Part shown: positions 1 through 6,747 of the stretch, piece after piece | Position numbering within the stretch: the stretch's first letter is position 1 | How the letters are laid out: each line of letters starts with the position of its first letter | Origin: a virus | Length of the DNA stretch: 46,137 bases | IMG/VR virus record: IMGVR_UViG_3300026320_000012 | Coordinates: 1-46,137 of that record | Strand: one strand, 5' to 3' | The notes under the pieces: model-generated | The model's database searches: none | The model's input: only the letters and a program-made list of their open reading frames with translations | What the model was told of the DNA's origin: nothing | Position numbers and translations under genes: made by a program

Positions 1-92
1 AAGCCGCAGCCGAACAGTTGCAGGCCATCGCCCGAGTCCTGACGGAGATTCGCGAGAAGCTCGCGTCAGGCGGCGGGCCGGCGGATCGGTGA
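1..92 (+). CDS. Small coiled-coil protein, 5'-truncated variant copy
   Basis: This is the 3' part (30 codons) of the 43-codon gene found whole at 45831-45962, here cut by the window edge. Against that copy it has seven base changes, of which only one (position 34, Arg for Gln) changes the protein. The visible part is a helix rich in Glu, Gln, Leu and Ala followed by a Gly-rich end. It precedes the membrane-protein gene at 125 and is probably its operon partner in the lysis/membrane module. Function is unknown. Confidence 0.6.
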   Translation, partial: AAAEQLQAIARVLTEIREKLASGGGPADR

Positions 93-93
93 G

Positions 94-120
94 CTTTAAT
101 TACCGTTCGCGCTATTAAAG
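94..120 (+). other. Hairpin-forming inverted repeat before the membrane-protein gene
   Basis: CTTTAAT (94-100) and ATTAAAG (114-120) are perfect complements around a 13-base loop, in the short gap between two genes. In the right-hand copy (45962-45992) the change G to C at the base next to the stem lengthens it to nine pairs. There is no T-run, so a terminator is unlikely; an RNA element or mRNA end protector just ahead of the next start codon is possible. Confidence 0.4.
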
Positions 121-124
121 GTTC

Positions 125-505
125 ATGCGATGGCTAGGTTTAGTCCTCCTAGTGGCCGTATTCGTGCGTCACGATACGAGCTATCTGGCGCGCACGTTCA
201 CGCCGCTGACGCCGGGGGCGTGGTTCACGACGATGGGCGGGCTGTGGGAAGTAGTCCTCTGCTTCCTCGTGCTGTCACTCTGGCGCGATCCATGGGTGGT
301 AGCAGCCATGTGGATCGGCATCGTGGAAGGCGCGCAGATAGCCGCCTGCCGTCCCTTCATCATGGACATCTCAAAGGTGCCGCAGGACGTGACGCTGTGC
401 GACTATGTAACAGGATGGCGAATCGGAGTCCCAATACTGGTCCTGTACCTGCTCATCATCTGCTGGGCAATCGGCAGGAACTGGCGCTCGGCCTCACGCT
501 CATGA
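125..505 (+). CDS. Membrane protein with three or four helices
   Basis: The 126-residue product has hydrophobic stretches at about residues 3-15, 36-52, 57-72 and 100-118, so it should be an inner-membrane protein. I recognise no family. It lies in the lysis-side gene chain: the 43-residue coiled-coil gene is upstream and its stop overlaps the next start as ATGA. The second copy at the right end of the window differs in this gene only by two silent changes, which supports it being coding. A holin or holin-regulating role is possible from context but nothing in the sequence proves it. Confidence 0.65.
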   Translation: MRWLGLVLLVAVFVRHDTSYLARTFTPLTPGAWFTTMGGLWEVVLCFLVLSLWRDPWVVAAMWIGIVEGAQIAACRPFIMDISKVPQDVTLCDYVTGWRIGVPILVLYLLIICWAIGRNWRSASRS

Positions 506-618
506 TCCTCACGGTGATATCGGGGCAGGAAATCCTGCATCTAGTCCATTGGGCACCGGCCCTGACGGTGACATTGATAGCACCTCTTAGTGTAGTGTTG
601 GCGGCGAGAGCGGCGTGA
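502..618 (+). CDS. Tiny hydrophobic protein (38 aa)
   Basis: The ATG overlaps the upstream stop as ATGA, and the stop overlaps the following GTG start as GTGA, so this reading frame fills the gap between two supported genes without a spare base. The product is mostly hydrophobic from about residue 14 to the end, consistent with a single membrane span. It belongs to no family I know. The strict coupling on both sides is the main evidence that it is translated. Confidence 0.55.
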   Translation: MILTVISGQEILHLVHWAPALTVTLIAPLSVVLAARAA

Positions 619-887
619 CCCTTGGATACGTCCAACGGGCAATGCGGCTTCTTGAGGCCAGGATAGAAGGTCTTGAGGAGCACAAGAATCATGCCAGCGA
701 TAGAAGCGGCGGTGACGATGGATCAGCCTTTACTGATGAGCAAACCGAACGGATCAAAGCCCTCTTCGACGAACGCGCCGAAGTCCACGCGGGCCGAGCG
801 TTCTTACGATTATTGGTTTGGGTTGCTTGCGCGGCGGCTGTTGGGGCGGGAGGCGTCTTACTTGCTTACGTTAAACTCAAGGGGTAG
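615..887 (+). CDS. Coiled-coil protein with C-terminal membrane anchor
   Basis: The 90-residue product starts at a GTG that overlaps the previous stop. Residues 8-30 and 42-60 are charged and helical (Leu-Glu-Ala-Arg and Glu-Arg-Ile-Lys patterns), and residues 65-86 form one Ala/Val/Leu-rich membrane span near the C-terminus. Tail-anchored small proteins of this kind are frequent in phage lysis cassettes, but holin, antiholin and accessory roles cannot be separated from sequence. It is followed within seven bases by a secreted-protein gene. Confidence 0.6.
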   Translation: MTLGYVQRAMRLLEARIEGLEEHKNHASDRSGGDDGSAFTDEQTERIKALFDERAEVHAGRAFLRLLVWVACAAAVGAGGVLLAYVKLKG

Positions 888-893
888 AAAATC

Positions 894-1115
894 ATGAAAC
901 TCGCCATCCTGCTATTCGCCTGCCTCGCCCTGTCCGCCCTCGCCGCGGAGCCCAAGCCCGCGCCCGATCCTGAGAAGGTGCGGCAGGCGTGCAAGGCCGA
1001 AGCCGCCAAGGCTCCGGTGAAGCACCCTGCGGACATCATTGCGGCCCAGCGCGCGGCCTTCGACCTGTGCATGAGGGAAAAGGGCGTGCATACGAGAGTC
1101 CCCCGTGCGAAATGA
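894..1115 (+). CDS. Small exported protein with two cysteines
   Basis: The 73-residue product opens with a clear signal peptide (Lys, then a Leu/Ala-rich core, ending near Ala17-Ala18 before a Glu-Pro-Lys-Pro segment). The mature part is charged and has two cysteines (about residues 33 and 59) that could form a disulfide in the periplasm. An AGGGG sequence stands before the ATG. Its stop overlaps the start of the LuxR-type gene as ATGA. No family recognised; an envelope or lysis accessory role is inferred from position. Confidence 0.6.
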   Translation: MKLAILLFACLALSALAAEPKPAPDPEKVRQACKAEAAKAPVKHPADIIAAQRAAFDLCMREKGVHTRVPRAK

Positions 1116-1342
1116 GGCGGAACGGTGAGAATCTGGGCGTCAAGTATGGGCCGCTCACGTCGGTTGAGATTGGCACATTGCGGGCGTTTGCGGAAGGCAT
1201 GACGACTCGACAGATCGCTGAAGCCAGGGGATTGAGCCTGAGGGCGCTGCGCAAAATTAGCGAGAGGCTGCGCCTGAAGTTCGGCGTGTTCACGAACCTT
1301 GAGATGATGTTCAAGGTCGGAAGAGAACGGATAATCGAGTGA
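1112..1342 (+). CDS. Solitary LuxR/GerE-type HTH protein
   Basis: The 76-residue product is little more than a GerE-type DNA-binding domain: a Leu-Thr-x-x-Glu opening at residue 15, an Ala-Glu-Gly-Met-Thr-Thr-Arg-Gln-Ile-Ala segment typical of helices two and three, and an Arg-Leu-Arg-x-Lys-Phe-Gly pattern where family members have the recognition helix and its follow-up. There is no receiver or ligand domain. The start is fixed by an ATGA overlap with the gene before and the end by a GTGA overlap with the gene after. It probably binds DNA and may time late or lysis gene expression, or act on host promoters. Confidence 0.7.
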   Translation: MRRNGENLGVKYGPLTSVEIGTLRAFAEGMTTRQIAEARGLSLRALRKISERLRLKFGVFTNLEMMFKVGRERIIE

Positions 1343-1596
1343 GCGAAGCCGTCAAGGCTCGCACGCCAGCTGCGCTTTCATGGTTCATTGTTATGGCCGC
1401 GTTCGGAATTGAAGGGGCATTGCTTCTCGGATGGTATCCAGAGGCAAAGGTGCCCGATATCGTCGTGGGGCGTATCCTAGGAACCTTGGACCTCGCCCTT
1501 GGTATCGTGCTCAACTACTGGCTCGGGAGCGCGCATAGGGAGCCGTACCAGAGGCCCGTGGTGCCCGCTCCTGCAACGGAGGTTCCTAAGCCATGA
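1339..1596 (+). CDS. Two-helix membrane protein, holin-like
   Basis: The 85-residue product begins at GTG overlapping the upstream stop. It has two hydrophobic segments (about residues 13-31 and 42-61) joined by a short polar loop and a Pro-rich charged tail, the layout of class II holins. It is followed directly, by ATGA overlap, by the DUF5675 gene, so the pair could form a holin plus cell-wall enzyme unit. The call rests on topology and position only. Confidence 0.55.
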   Translation: MSEAVKARTPAALSWFIVMAAFGIEGALLLGWYPEAKVPDIVVGRILGTLDLALGIVLNYWLGSAHREPYQRPVVPAPATEVPKP

Positions 1597-2054
1597 AAAT
1601 CCGCGTAGAGCGCCAGATATTCGATGGCGAGTCCACGATAGGGGAATTATTCATAGATGGAGCGGAAGAATGCTATGTTTTGGAAGATAAGACGCGCGAG
1701 GTTCCCGATCAGCCCGTCGAAGAATGGAAAGTCCCGCACCTGACCGCGATCCCCTACGGCACCTACAAGCTCATCATCAACCACTCGCAGCGCTTCAACC
1801 GCGATCTGCCGCTGCTGCTGAATGTGCCAGGCTTCTCCGGGGTTCGGATTCATATGGGCAACACGAGCCAAGACACGGAAGGATGTCTGCTCGTCGGTCG
1901 CCGCCGTGGCGAAGATTTTGTAGGGGAGTCCAGAGCAGCATTCGGGCTCCTGTATCCGAAGATCGTTGCCGCAATAGCAGCGGGCGACGAAGTAACGGTT
2001 GAGATAGCGAAGGCTGATGGCTATCTAGAAAAGAATCCTATAGGAGATGTGTAA
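1593..2054 (+). CDS. DUF5675 family protein, candidate cell-wall enzyme
   Basis: The 153-residue protein shows the features I associate with DUF5675: an opening beta strand with Arg-Gln-x-Phe, a Leu-Glu-Asp-x-x-Arg motif near residue 31, an Ile-Pro-x-Gly-Thr-Tyr block near residue 51, and the conserved His-Met-Gly-Asn at about 90 followed by Thr-Glu-Gly-Cys-Leu at about 99. The His ... Gly-Cys arrangement is reminiscent of the active site of L,D-transpeptidases. It is the only protein in the window that looks like it could act on peptidoglycan. The function of the family is not established as far as I know. Confidence 0.7.
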   Translation: MKIRVERQIFDGESTIGELFIDGAEECYVLEDKTREVPDQPVEEWKVPHLTAIPYGTYKLIINHSQRFNRDLPLLLNVPGFSGVRIHMGNTSQDTEGCLLVGRRRGEDFVGESRAAFGLLYPKIVAAIAAGDEVTVEIAKADGYLEKNPIGDV

Positions 2055-2275
2055 TGACATTGGAAGAAGCAACGAAACGCATTGAAGAATTGGAACGCAA
2101 AGTCAAAGAGCTTGAGGCGCGCCCGGCGCAGGCAGTCCACTACCATACGCACCAAGCGCCGTACATTCCAGCACCAATTCCTTATCCGCCTTACTGGACT
2201 CCAATTTGGAATCCTACGTTTACAACTATCGGTGCCGCCGCTGGTGGAAACATTTCCAATCAGGTGCTGTCATGA
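2054..2275 (+). CDS. Small coiled-coil protein with Pro/Tyr-rich tail
   Basis: The 73-residue product begins with a leucine/glutamate coiled coil (residues 1-24), continues into a His/Tyr/Pro-rich segment (about 29-52) and ends in a Gly/Ala/Asn tail. TAATG and ATGA overlaps fix it between the DUF5675 and lipoprotein genes. I do not recognise a family. It could be a small virion or lysis accessory protein. Confidence 0.6.
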   Translation: MTLEEATKRIEELERKVKELEARPAQAVHYHTHQAPYIPAPIPYPPYWTPIWNPTFTTIGAAAGGNISNQVLS

Positions 2276-2643
2276 GGTTATTCGCAGCACTCGCAATCGC
2301 AATTCCGCTAGCTGGATGCGGCATGTTCCAGCCGGTGCAGCAGCTTGCCGTACCGACGAACCTGTCCGAGACTGCGGCCCAAGCTGCGAAGCTCATCAAC
2401 GAAGCCAAGGTGGACCTAATTGCAGCAAACAATACCATCGCCTCACAGACAAAGGCTGGATTGATGACGAAAGCCGATGCGCAGGCTTTGGCCGCGAAGG
2501 TGGACGAATATTGGCTGAAAGTGAAGCAAGCCGAATCGCTGCTTGCGTCTGGTCAAGACCTCGCAGCGAGAGGGCAGGCGCAGCTGTTGTCAACGCTGCT
2601 CCTAGAACTACAAAAGCAGATCGTTTCAAGGAGTAAGAAATAA
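2272..2643 (+). CDS. Lipoprotein (123 aa)
   Basis: A short basic N-terminus, a hydrophobic core and the lipobox Leu-Ala-Gly-Cys (Cys17) mark it as a lipoprotein lipidated after signal peptidase II cleavage. The rest is Ala/Lys/Gln-rich helix from about residue 35 to the end. The start overlaps the previous stop as ATGA. In this position a lipoprotein could be the outer-membrane part of a spanin pair, though o-spanins are normally shorter and Pro-rich; the coiled-coil protein at 45553 would then be a partner candidate. Confidence 0.65.
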   Translation: MRLFAALAIAIPLAGCGMFQPVQQLAVPTNLSETAAQAAKLINEAKVDLIAANNTIASQTKAGLMTKADAQALAAKVDEYWLKVKQAESLLASGQDLAARGQAQLLSTLLLELQKQIVSRSKK

Positions 2644-2828
2644 TGGACGCCATGCTAGTAGCGGCTATTGTAAATGGGATGTTCCAACTCGCACAAGCTG
2701 GCGTAGAGCGTGGGGCAATCATCGACCGGCTCCAAGGCGTGCCGCCGGAGAAGTACCCGGACATCTTGGATGCTCTTTATGCGGAAAGCAAAGCCGCCCG
2801 CGACGCCGCCATAGGTGCGGCTCCCTGA
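2643..2828 (+). CDS. Small protein of unknown function (61 aa)
   Basis: The start overlaps the lipoprotein stop as TAATG. The product is helical with alternating Ala/Leu and charged residues and no membrane span strong enough to call. It closes the tightly overlapped chain; the next clear start is 90 bases downstream. No family recognised. Confidence 0.55.
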   Translation: MDAMLVAAIVNGMFQLAQAGVERGAIIDRLQGVPPEKYPDILDALYAESKAARDAAIGAAP

Positions 2829-2918
2829 GTAAGCCCGGCCCGAAGCGTTCAGGACTCGGCCCATGCGCTCATTGCGGGAACTGGATGCCCCCGGCACGAT
2901 GGATCGAAAGGATGCCCC

Positions 2919-3706
<788 letters not shown>

Positions 3707-3710
<4 letters not shown>

Positions 3711-4015
3711 GACGCGACTTGCATCTTCGCTACGCACTCGACGATTGCGCAGTTGAGGTCAGCATTCATGGCATGTGAGCCAAAGGGCCCAGCCCCTCCT
3801 ATTGTGACCGACCACTCAACTAGATCGCCAGAAGTGCGGATCGAGCGTATCCCAAACCTCTTCATCAGCGCCATCGCCTGCGCATCGTCGTGGAGGGGTC
3901 TGTAAGTGATTGCAAATTCCGCTCCATATCTGGCGCGAACTAGTCCTTCAATCTCTCCAACGATGGTCAATCCCATCGCCTCTGCGCACAGCTTGGTCAT
4001 CTCAAGGTCCGTCAC
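3707..4015 (-). CDS. Phage ABA-sandwich domain protein
   Basis: The 102-residue product resembles the phage ABA sandwich family: an opening Thr-Asp-Leu-Glu-x-x-Lys-Leu-Cys-Ala-Glu-Ala-Met-Gly, a central Tyr-x-x-x-x-Asp-Asp-Ala-x-Ala-Met-Ala-Leu segment, and a Trp-Ser-Val-Thr strand followed by a terminal helix. The start is a GTG in a GTGA overlap with the upstream gene, behind GGAGGAAGG. It is the last gene of the leftward early operon and its TAG shares the four bases CTAG with the stop of the converging gene. Confidence 0.65.
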
Positions 4016-4311
4016 ACCTTCCTCCCATAAACAATCCTCGGCACCCTCACGCATTTGCGCACCCATACGCTCTTGATGATCGCTCCGGAGGAGTTGCGCT
4101 CGTCGAAGCGCTGGGCGATCGTGAATCCGGTTTGGCACATAGGGTCAGCGATAGTGAAAGGAGCTGCGACCGCAGGCACAACCGCAGGGAGCGCGGGATT
4201 TTGTTGCACTGACCTTTCCTGCGGCGCAGCATTGACATTCTCGCACATCAGCGCGAGAAGGAGGATTAGTCCTCGCTCAATCCTGGCGAAATTTGTGCGC
4301 GTGACCACCAT
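4012..4311 (-). CDS. Small exported protein with cysteine pair
   Basis: I place the start at the ATG at 4311, nine bases behind AAGGAGGA, rather than at the upstream TTG. The 99-residue product has a basic start, a Leu/Ile-rich core (about residues 13-23) and a likely signal-peptide cleavage near residue 28, then a Pro/Val/Ala linker and a domain with two cysteines. No family recognised. It overlaps the upstream gene by 46 bases. Confidence 0.6.
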   Translation of the reverse strand: MVVTRTNFARIERGLILLLALMCENVNAAPQERSVQQNPALPAVVPAVAAPFTIADPMCQTGFTIAQRFDERNSSGAIIKSVWVRKCVRVPRIVYGRKV

Positions 4312-4487
4312 ATTTTCCAATCCTCCTTCGTAAATCCTTTGGCAGCAAGATTTCCTGCTCCAGCTTCCGGTCCATTAGCGCATCCGAGACACGCGCAACC
4401 AAGAGGCCCAGGTTCGCACCAGCGCATTGCAAACTCAACTGGCAATCGTCGCATCGCTGCATCAAACTGTTGCTCACGCTCAGTCAC
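4266..4487 (-). CDS. Small Cys-rich phage protein
   Basis: The 73-residue product has a Trp-Cys-Glu-x-Gly-Pro-Leu-Gly-Cys-Ala-Cys-Leu-Gly-Cys segment (about residues 24-37) and a C-terminal Phe-Thr-Lys-Glu-Asp-Trp-x-x-Trp helix, a combination I have seen in unnamed phage proteins and one that should bind a metal. The start is a GTG overlapping the stop of the preceding gene as GTGA. An earlier start at 4550 would overlap that gene by 67 bases and is less likely. Confidence 0.55.
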   Translation of the reverse strand: MTEREQQFDAAMRRLPVEFAMRWCEPGPLGCACLGCANGPEAGAGNLAAKGFTKEDWKIWWSRAQISPGLSED

Positions 4488-4606
4488 GTCATCATCAACG
4501 CCAAAATACACGCCGCCGCAATGAAGCACAGCGCTAAGCGGTATTGCCACCTGTTTGGACTCAGCCGCTCAAGGCGCTGGCGCGGAGTGATGGCGTCGCC
4601 GATCAT
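4484..4606 (-). CDS. Single-span membrane micro-protein (40 aa)
   Basis: Both ends are in four-base overlaps (ATGA at the start, GTGA at the stop), so it links two supported genes. The product has a basic, Arg-rich first half and one hydrophobic span (about residues 23-39) with two cysteines. Type II orientation with the N-terminus in the cytoplasm is expected. No family recognised. Confidence 0.5.
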   Translation of the reverse strand: MIGDAITPRQRLERLSPNRWQYRLALCFIAAACILALMMT

Positions 4607-4902
4607 GCGCGGTCCTTGAGGGCAGCGTCGATGGCGGCGTCGAATTCAAGCCCAGCGATGCGCGCCTGCTGGCTATCAATGATGGCAGTCCTCACCTTTG
4701 CGGCTTCGAGAAGTCCATCGAACGCGGCCTTCAGCTCATCCTCGACCCTCATGTGCCCCTTGATCTCGGTCTGGGCGAGTTCTATAGCACGACGGTCGTC
4801 CTGACGGCGCTGAATCTTGGTGATGCGCCGATCAGTCATATAGGCTCCATGATCGAATTCTAATGGCGGACTCGACTCGGGCGTGGCAGGGCGGGAGGTC
4901 AT
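4603..4902 (-). CDS. Coiled-coil early protein (99 aa)
   Basis: The ATG at 4902 overlaps the upstream stop as ATGA, which decides against the longer reading from 4917. Residues 22-97 are almost entirely charged helix with a heptad-like pattern, after a Pro/Ser-rich N-terminal tail. No family recognised. An internal ATG at about residue 22 with a weak GGAG could give a shorter form. Confidence 0.6.
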   Translation of the reverse strand: MTSRPATPESSPPLEFDHGAYMTDRRITKIQRRQDDRRAIELAQTEIKGHMRVEDELKAAFDGLLEAAKVRTAIIDSQQARIAGLEFDAAIDAALKDRA

Positions 4903-5069
4903 GGTGAGGATGTCCATAGATTTTGTGGATGGACTGCGAAGAAAATTTGGCGCAAGCAGTAACGGGCAACATCATTAGCTTGCTCCTCCGTTTCGCACCA
5001 GCCACTTTCTGAGTAGATGCCATATTGAACATGCCATTCGAAACCCCCGTCTTTCGGTATGATATTCAC
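4899..5069 (-). CDS. Small early protein (56 aa)
   Basis: This frame fills the gap between two genes with four-base overlaps on both sides: GTG in GTGA with the upstream stop and TGA in ATGA with the downstream start. A GGGAGGAAG site lies just ahead of the GTG. The product is mixed alpha/beta with several aromatics, two cysteines and a Glu-Thr-Glu-Glu-Gln turn; I do not recognise it. The spacing and ribosome site make it a convincing gene despite its size. Confidence 0.6.
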   Translation of the reverse strand: MNIIPKDGGFEWHVQYGIYSESGWCETEEQANDVARYCLRQIFFAVHPQNLWTSSP

Positions 5070-5473
5070 GTCTTCCTCCCATCGGCTTCGGCGGCGGAGA
5101 GCGCAGCATGTAAGCCTTCAACGGCTGCGACGAAATTTGCCTTCAGTATCTCTCGGTCATTTTGCGTTAGAACATGGTCGAAATTCGGGCTGTCGCGGAA
5201 CATCGCCATTGCATCGCCCGCTTTCTTCCACGCTCGCGCAGCTTTGAGCACCTGGTCGCTCGACGGCTGGCGCTCGGCACATGCACGTTCCAGTTTCTCA
5301 GATAGTTTCCCGTGTAGAAAATGTTTTTCGGCATCGAATGCTCTTTCACTATCCGAGCGGCGCAGGGCGGCGATGATTTGCTGGCGCTTCTCTATAGACG
5401 AAAATTTCCACCAGTCAATCCTGCCAGCTTCAAGCTCTCGCTCAATCTCGTCCGCAAGCTCAATGTTGGTCAT
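5066..5473 (-). CDS. Helical early protein (135 aa)
   Basis: The start overlaps the upstream stop as ATGA. The product is all helix by composition: Met-Thr-Asn-Ile-Glu-Leu-Ala-Asp-Glu-Ile-Glu opens it, and Arg/Glu/Ala/Leu-rich segments continue to the end. Phage early operons often carry such proteins of unknown function. No catalytic or metal motif is visible. Confidence 0.6.
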   Translation of the reverse strand: MTNIELADEIERELEAGRIDWWKFSSIEKRQQIIAALRRSDSERAFDAEKHFLHGKLSEKLERACAERQPSSDQVLKAARAWKKAGDAMAMFRDSPNFDHVLTQNDREILKANFVAAVEGLHAALSAAEADGRKT

Positions 5474-6138
5474 GGGCGCTCCGGTGGGGGTGGGAGGGCA
5501 TAGGTGTAGAACCAGTCGCTCGTATCTGTGTGCGTGTAGACGCCTTTTGCTCCAGCCGCAATGTAGACGTAACCATTCGGCACTACGCTAACCGGATGCG
5601 CCCACCCCTGCCCGAGCTTCTCGATGAGGGCAGCGGCGTCGGCAATGGCTTCGTTCCAGACTGGAACGCCGGTGTCTATACAATTCAGCCGCTTCACCGT
5701 CGCTGCCGCGTCGGGTGCAGCAGCCGCAGGCGTAACAGACGCGCTATCGCCGTTATCAGTGATAGTTCTGACGGCGCTGCGTTCGATTTCGACCTCGGCA
5801 GAGTGCGCGCTCCTTGACTGCACCTGCGGCGCTGCATTCTGTTCCCCCAGCTGCTCCTTGGCTGCTCGTTCATTTTCCCATTTCATGTTTGCTCTGCAGT
5901 TAATTGGGGTGCAATCCTTTGTAGCCAGCAACATGGCCTCTGTCACTATCGCCTCCTCGCGCACGGATTCGAGCGAGAGGGCGCGCTGATTCCAATGTCG
6001 AGCAAGTTCTGCTTCGTCATCTAGATTTGGCCCGAACGTTTCGCATTTGAGGCACATCACATACTTCGTCTTAACACCGCGCTTGAGTTCAGCGCGTCCG
6101 CCGCAAAACGGGCACGGCAAGAGCGTAATATTTCCCAT
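5470..6138 (-). CDS. Lar-like zinc-ribbon protein with long C-terminal extension
   Basis: An N-terminal Leu-Pro-Cys-Pro-Phe-Cys-Gly-Gly motif, a second Cys-x-x-Cys about 18 residues on and a Trp-Asn-x-Arg ending (residues 5-53) match the Lar family (restriction alleviation, named for the Rac prophage protein). The remaining 170 residues are low-complexity and then a globular end unlike Lar. I chose the ATG behind AAAGGA at 6138; an ATG at 6174 would add 12 residues. Whether it alleviates restriction is not shown by the sequence. Confidence 0.65.
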   Translation of the reverse strand: MGNITLLPCPFCGGRAELKRGVKTKYVMCLKCETFGPNLDDEAELARHWNQRALSLESVREEAIVTEAMLLATKDCTPINCRANMKWENERAAKEQLGEQNAAPQVQSRSAHSAEVEIERSAVRTITDNGDSASVTPAAAAPDAAATVKRLNCIDTGVPVWNEAIADAAALIEKLGQGWAHPVSVVPNGYVYIAAGAKGVYTHTDTSDWFYTYALPPPPERP

Positions 6139-6163
6139 CTCCGCGTCCTTTCTCGTCAGTGCG

Positions 6164-6355
6164 TCATCGGCCATCGTGATGCCCCAGTCTTCTGCGTATC
6201 ATTTTTCGGACAGAGCGGAGTATTCGCTCTGCATCCTTTCGCGCCGCGCGTTGAATCTCCCGTCGCCGAGCCCCACGCCTCATGTCAAGGCATACCAAGT
6301 CCCAAGCTAAACGACGCGCCAAGTCATCGGCCATCGGGGCGGGCTTTCCGGTCAT
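6164..6355 (-). CDS. Basic small protein (63 aa)
   Basis: The start overlaps the upstream stop as ATGA. About one residue in three is Arg or Lys, with Ala/Glu-rich helical stretches, which suggests nucleic-acid or protein binding. It contains one cysteine and no recognisable domain. The gap to the next supported start (6138) is 25 bases. Confidence 0.5.
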   Translation of the reverse strand: MTGKPAPMADDLARRLAWDLVCLDMRRGARRREIQRAARKDAERILRSVRKMIRRRLGHHDGR

Positions 6356-6528
6356 GGCTTGGTCGCATCCTTGAGGTTCTTGAGCACGTCGCTGACAGCC
6401 TCGGCTGTATACGGTTTGTCTCGATCCGTAAGCGATCCGCCGAGCGTGACAATATCGGCAACGACAGCTACAGGAACCGTAACCGTTCCAAGCGCAGCCT
6501 TAGTGAGTGATTGAAGCATCGCGAACAT
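6352..6528 (-). CDS. Conserved small phage protein (58 aa)
   Basis: The sequence pattern (hydrophobic Val/Ala/Thr helix, then Val-Ala-Asp-Ile-Val-Thr-Leu-Gly-Gly, then Asp-Arg-Asp-Lys-Pro-Tyr-Thr and a short helix with Lys-Asn-Leu) is one I know from many proteobacterial phage and prophage early regions, where it is unnamed. An AGAGGAG site precedes the ATG by about 7 bases. The stop overlaps the next start as ATGA. Function unknown. Confidence 0.65.
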   Translation of the reverse strand: MFAMLQSLTKAALGTVTVPVAVVADIVTLGGSLTDRDKPYTAEAVSDVLKNLKDATKP

Positions 6529-6531
6529 GGT

Positions 6532-6747
6532 CTATCTCCTCTTGGCCTTCGCTGCGGCGTGGGCGGCGCAGGCGTTGATAAACGTCTGCCATCTTGAGCG
6601 CTGCCAAGACTTAATGTGCAAATCTCCAATGCCATCCTCAGATAATCCTGGATAGCCCATGAGCGGCGCATCTAGAACATCATAAAGTCTCATCGCCGCC
6701 CGCTCCACCCTCCGCAGCGTGTTCCGGCTCTTGCGGGGAGAGGTCAT
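6532..6747 (-). CDS. Small early protein (71 aa)
   Basis: The start overlaps the RyR-domain gene stop as ATGA. The product has a basic N-terminus, a middle segment with Gly-Tyr-Pro-Gly and Trp-Gln residues, and an Ala/Lys/Arg C-terminal helix. No family recognised. Confidence 0.55.
   Translation of the reverse strand: MTSPRKSRNTLRRVERAAMRLYDVLDAPLMGYPGLSEDGIGDLHIKSWQRSRWQTFINACAAHAAAKAKRR

Larger units (their letters stand above)
1..267. repeat. Terminal direct repeat, left copy
   Basis: This segment recurs at 45871-46137. Positions 141-267 are identical to 46011-46137 (exactly 127 bases), while positions 1-140 differ at 12 sites (14, 18, 20, 23, 34, 44, 68, 93, 105, 106, 139, 140). An exact 127-base overlap is what a de Bruijn assembler run at k=127 leaves at the ends of a closed path; the divergent 140 bases look like a strain variant of the same locus. 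I read it as an assembly overlap of a circularly mapping genome and not as a proven physical terminal repeat. Confidence 0.9.

Noticed and set aside
1-267. True terminal redundancy of the virion DNA
   Set aside because: The exact 127-base identity next to a 12-mismatch stretch fits an assembly overlap better than a physical repeat, whose copies should be identical throughout.
989-1111. Upstream extension of the LuxR-type frame
   Set aside because: It would overlap most of the exported-protein gene, whereas the ATG at 1112 fits an ATGA overlap and the start of the domain.
4277-4477. Leftward frame with a Cys-Asp-Asp-Cys motif
   Set aside because: It lies wholly inside the better supported Cys-rich gene at 4266-4487 in another frame, has no ribosome site and breaks the overlap chain.
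4832-5032. Leftward 66-residue frame
   Set aside because: The frame at 4899-5069 fits both neighbours by four-base overlaps and has a ribosome site; this one has neither.
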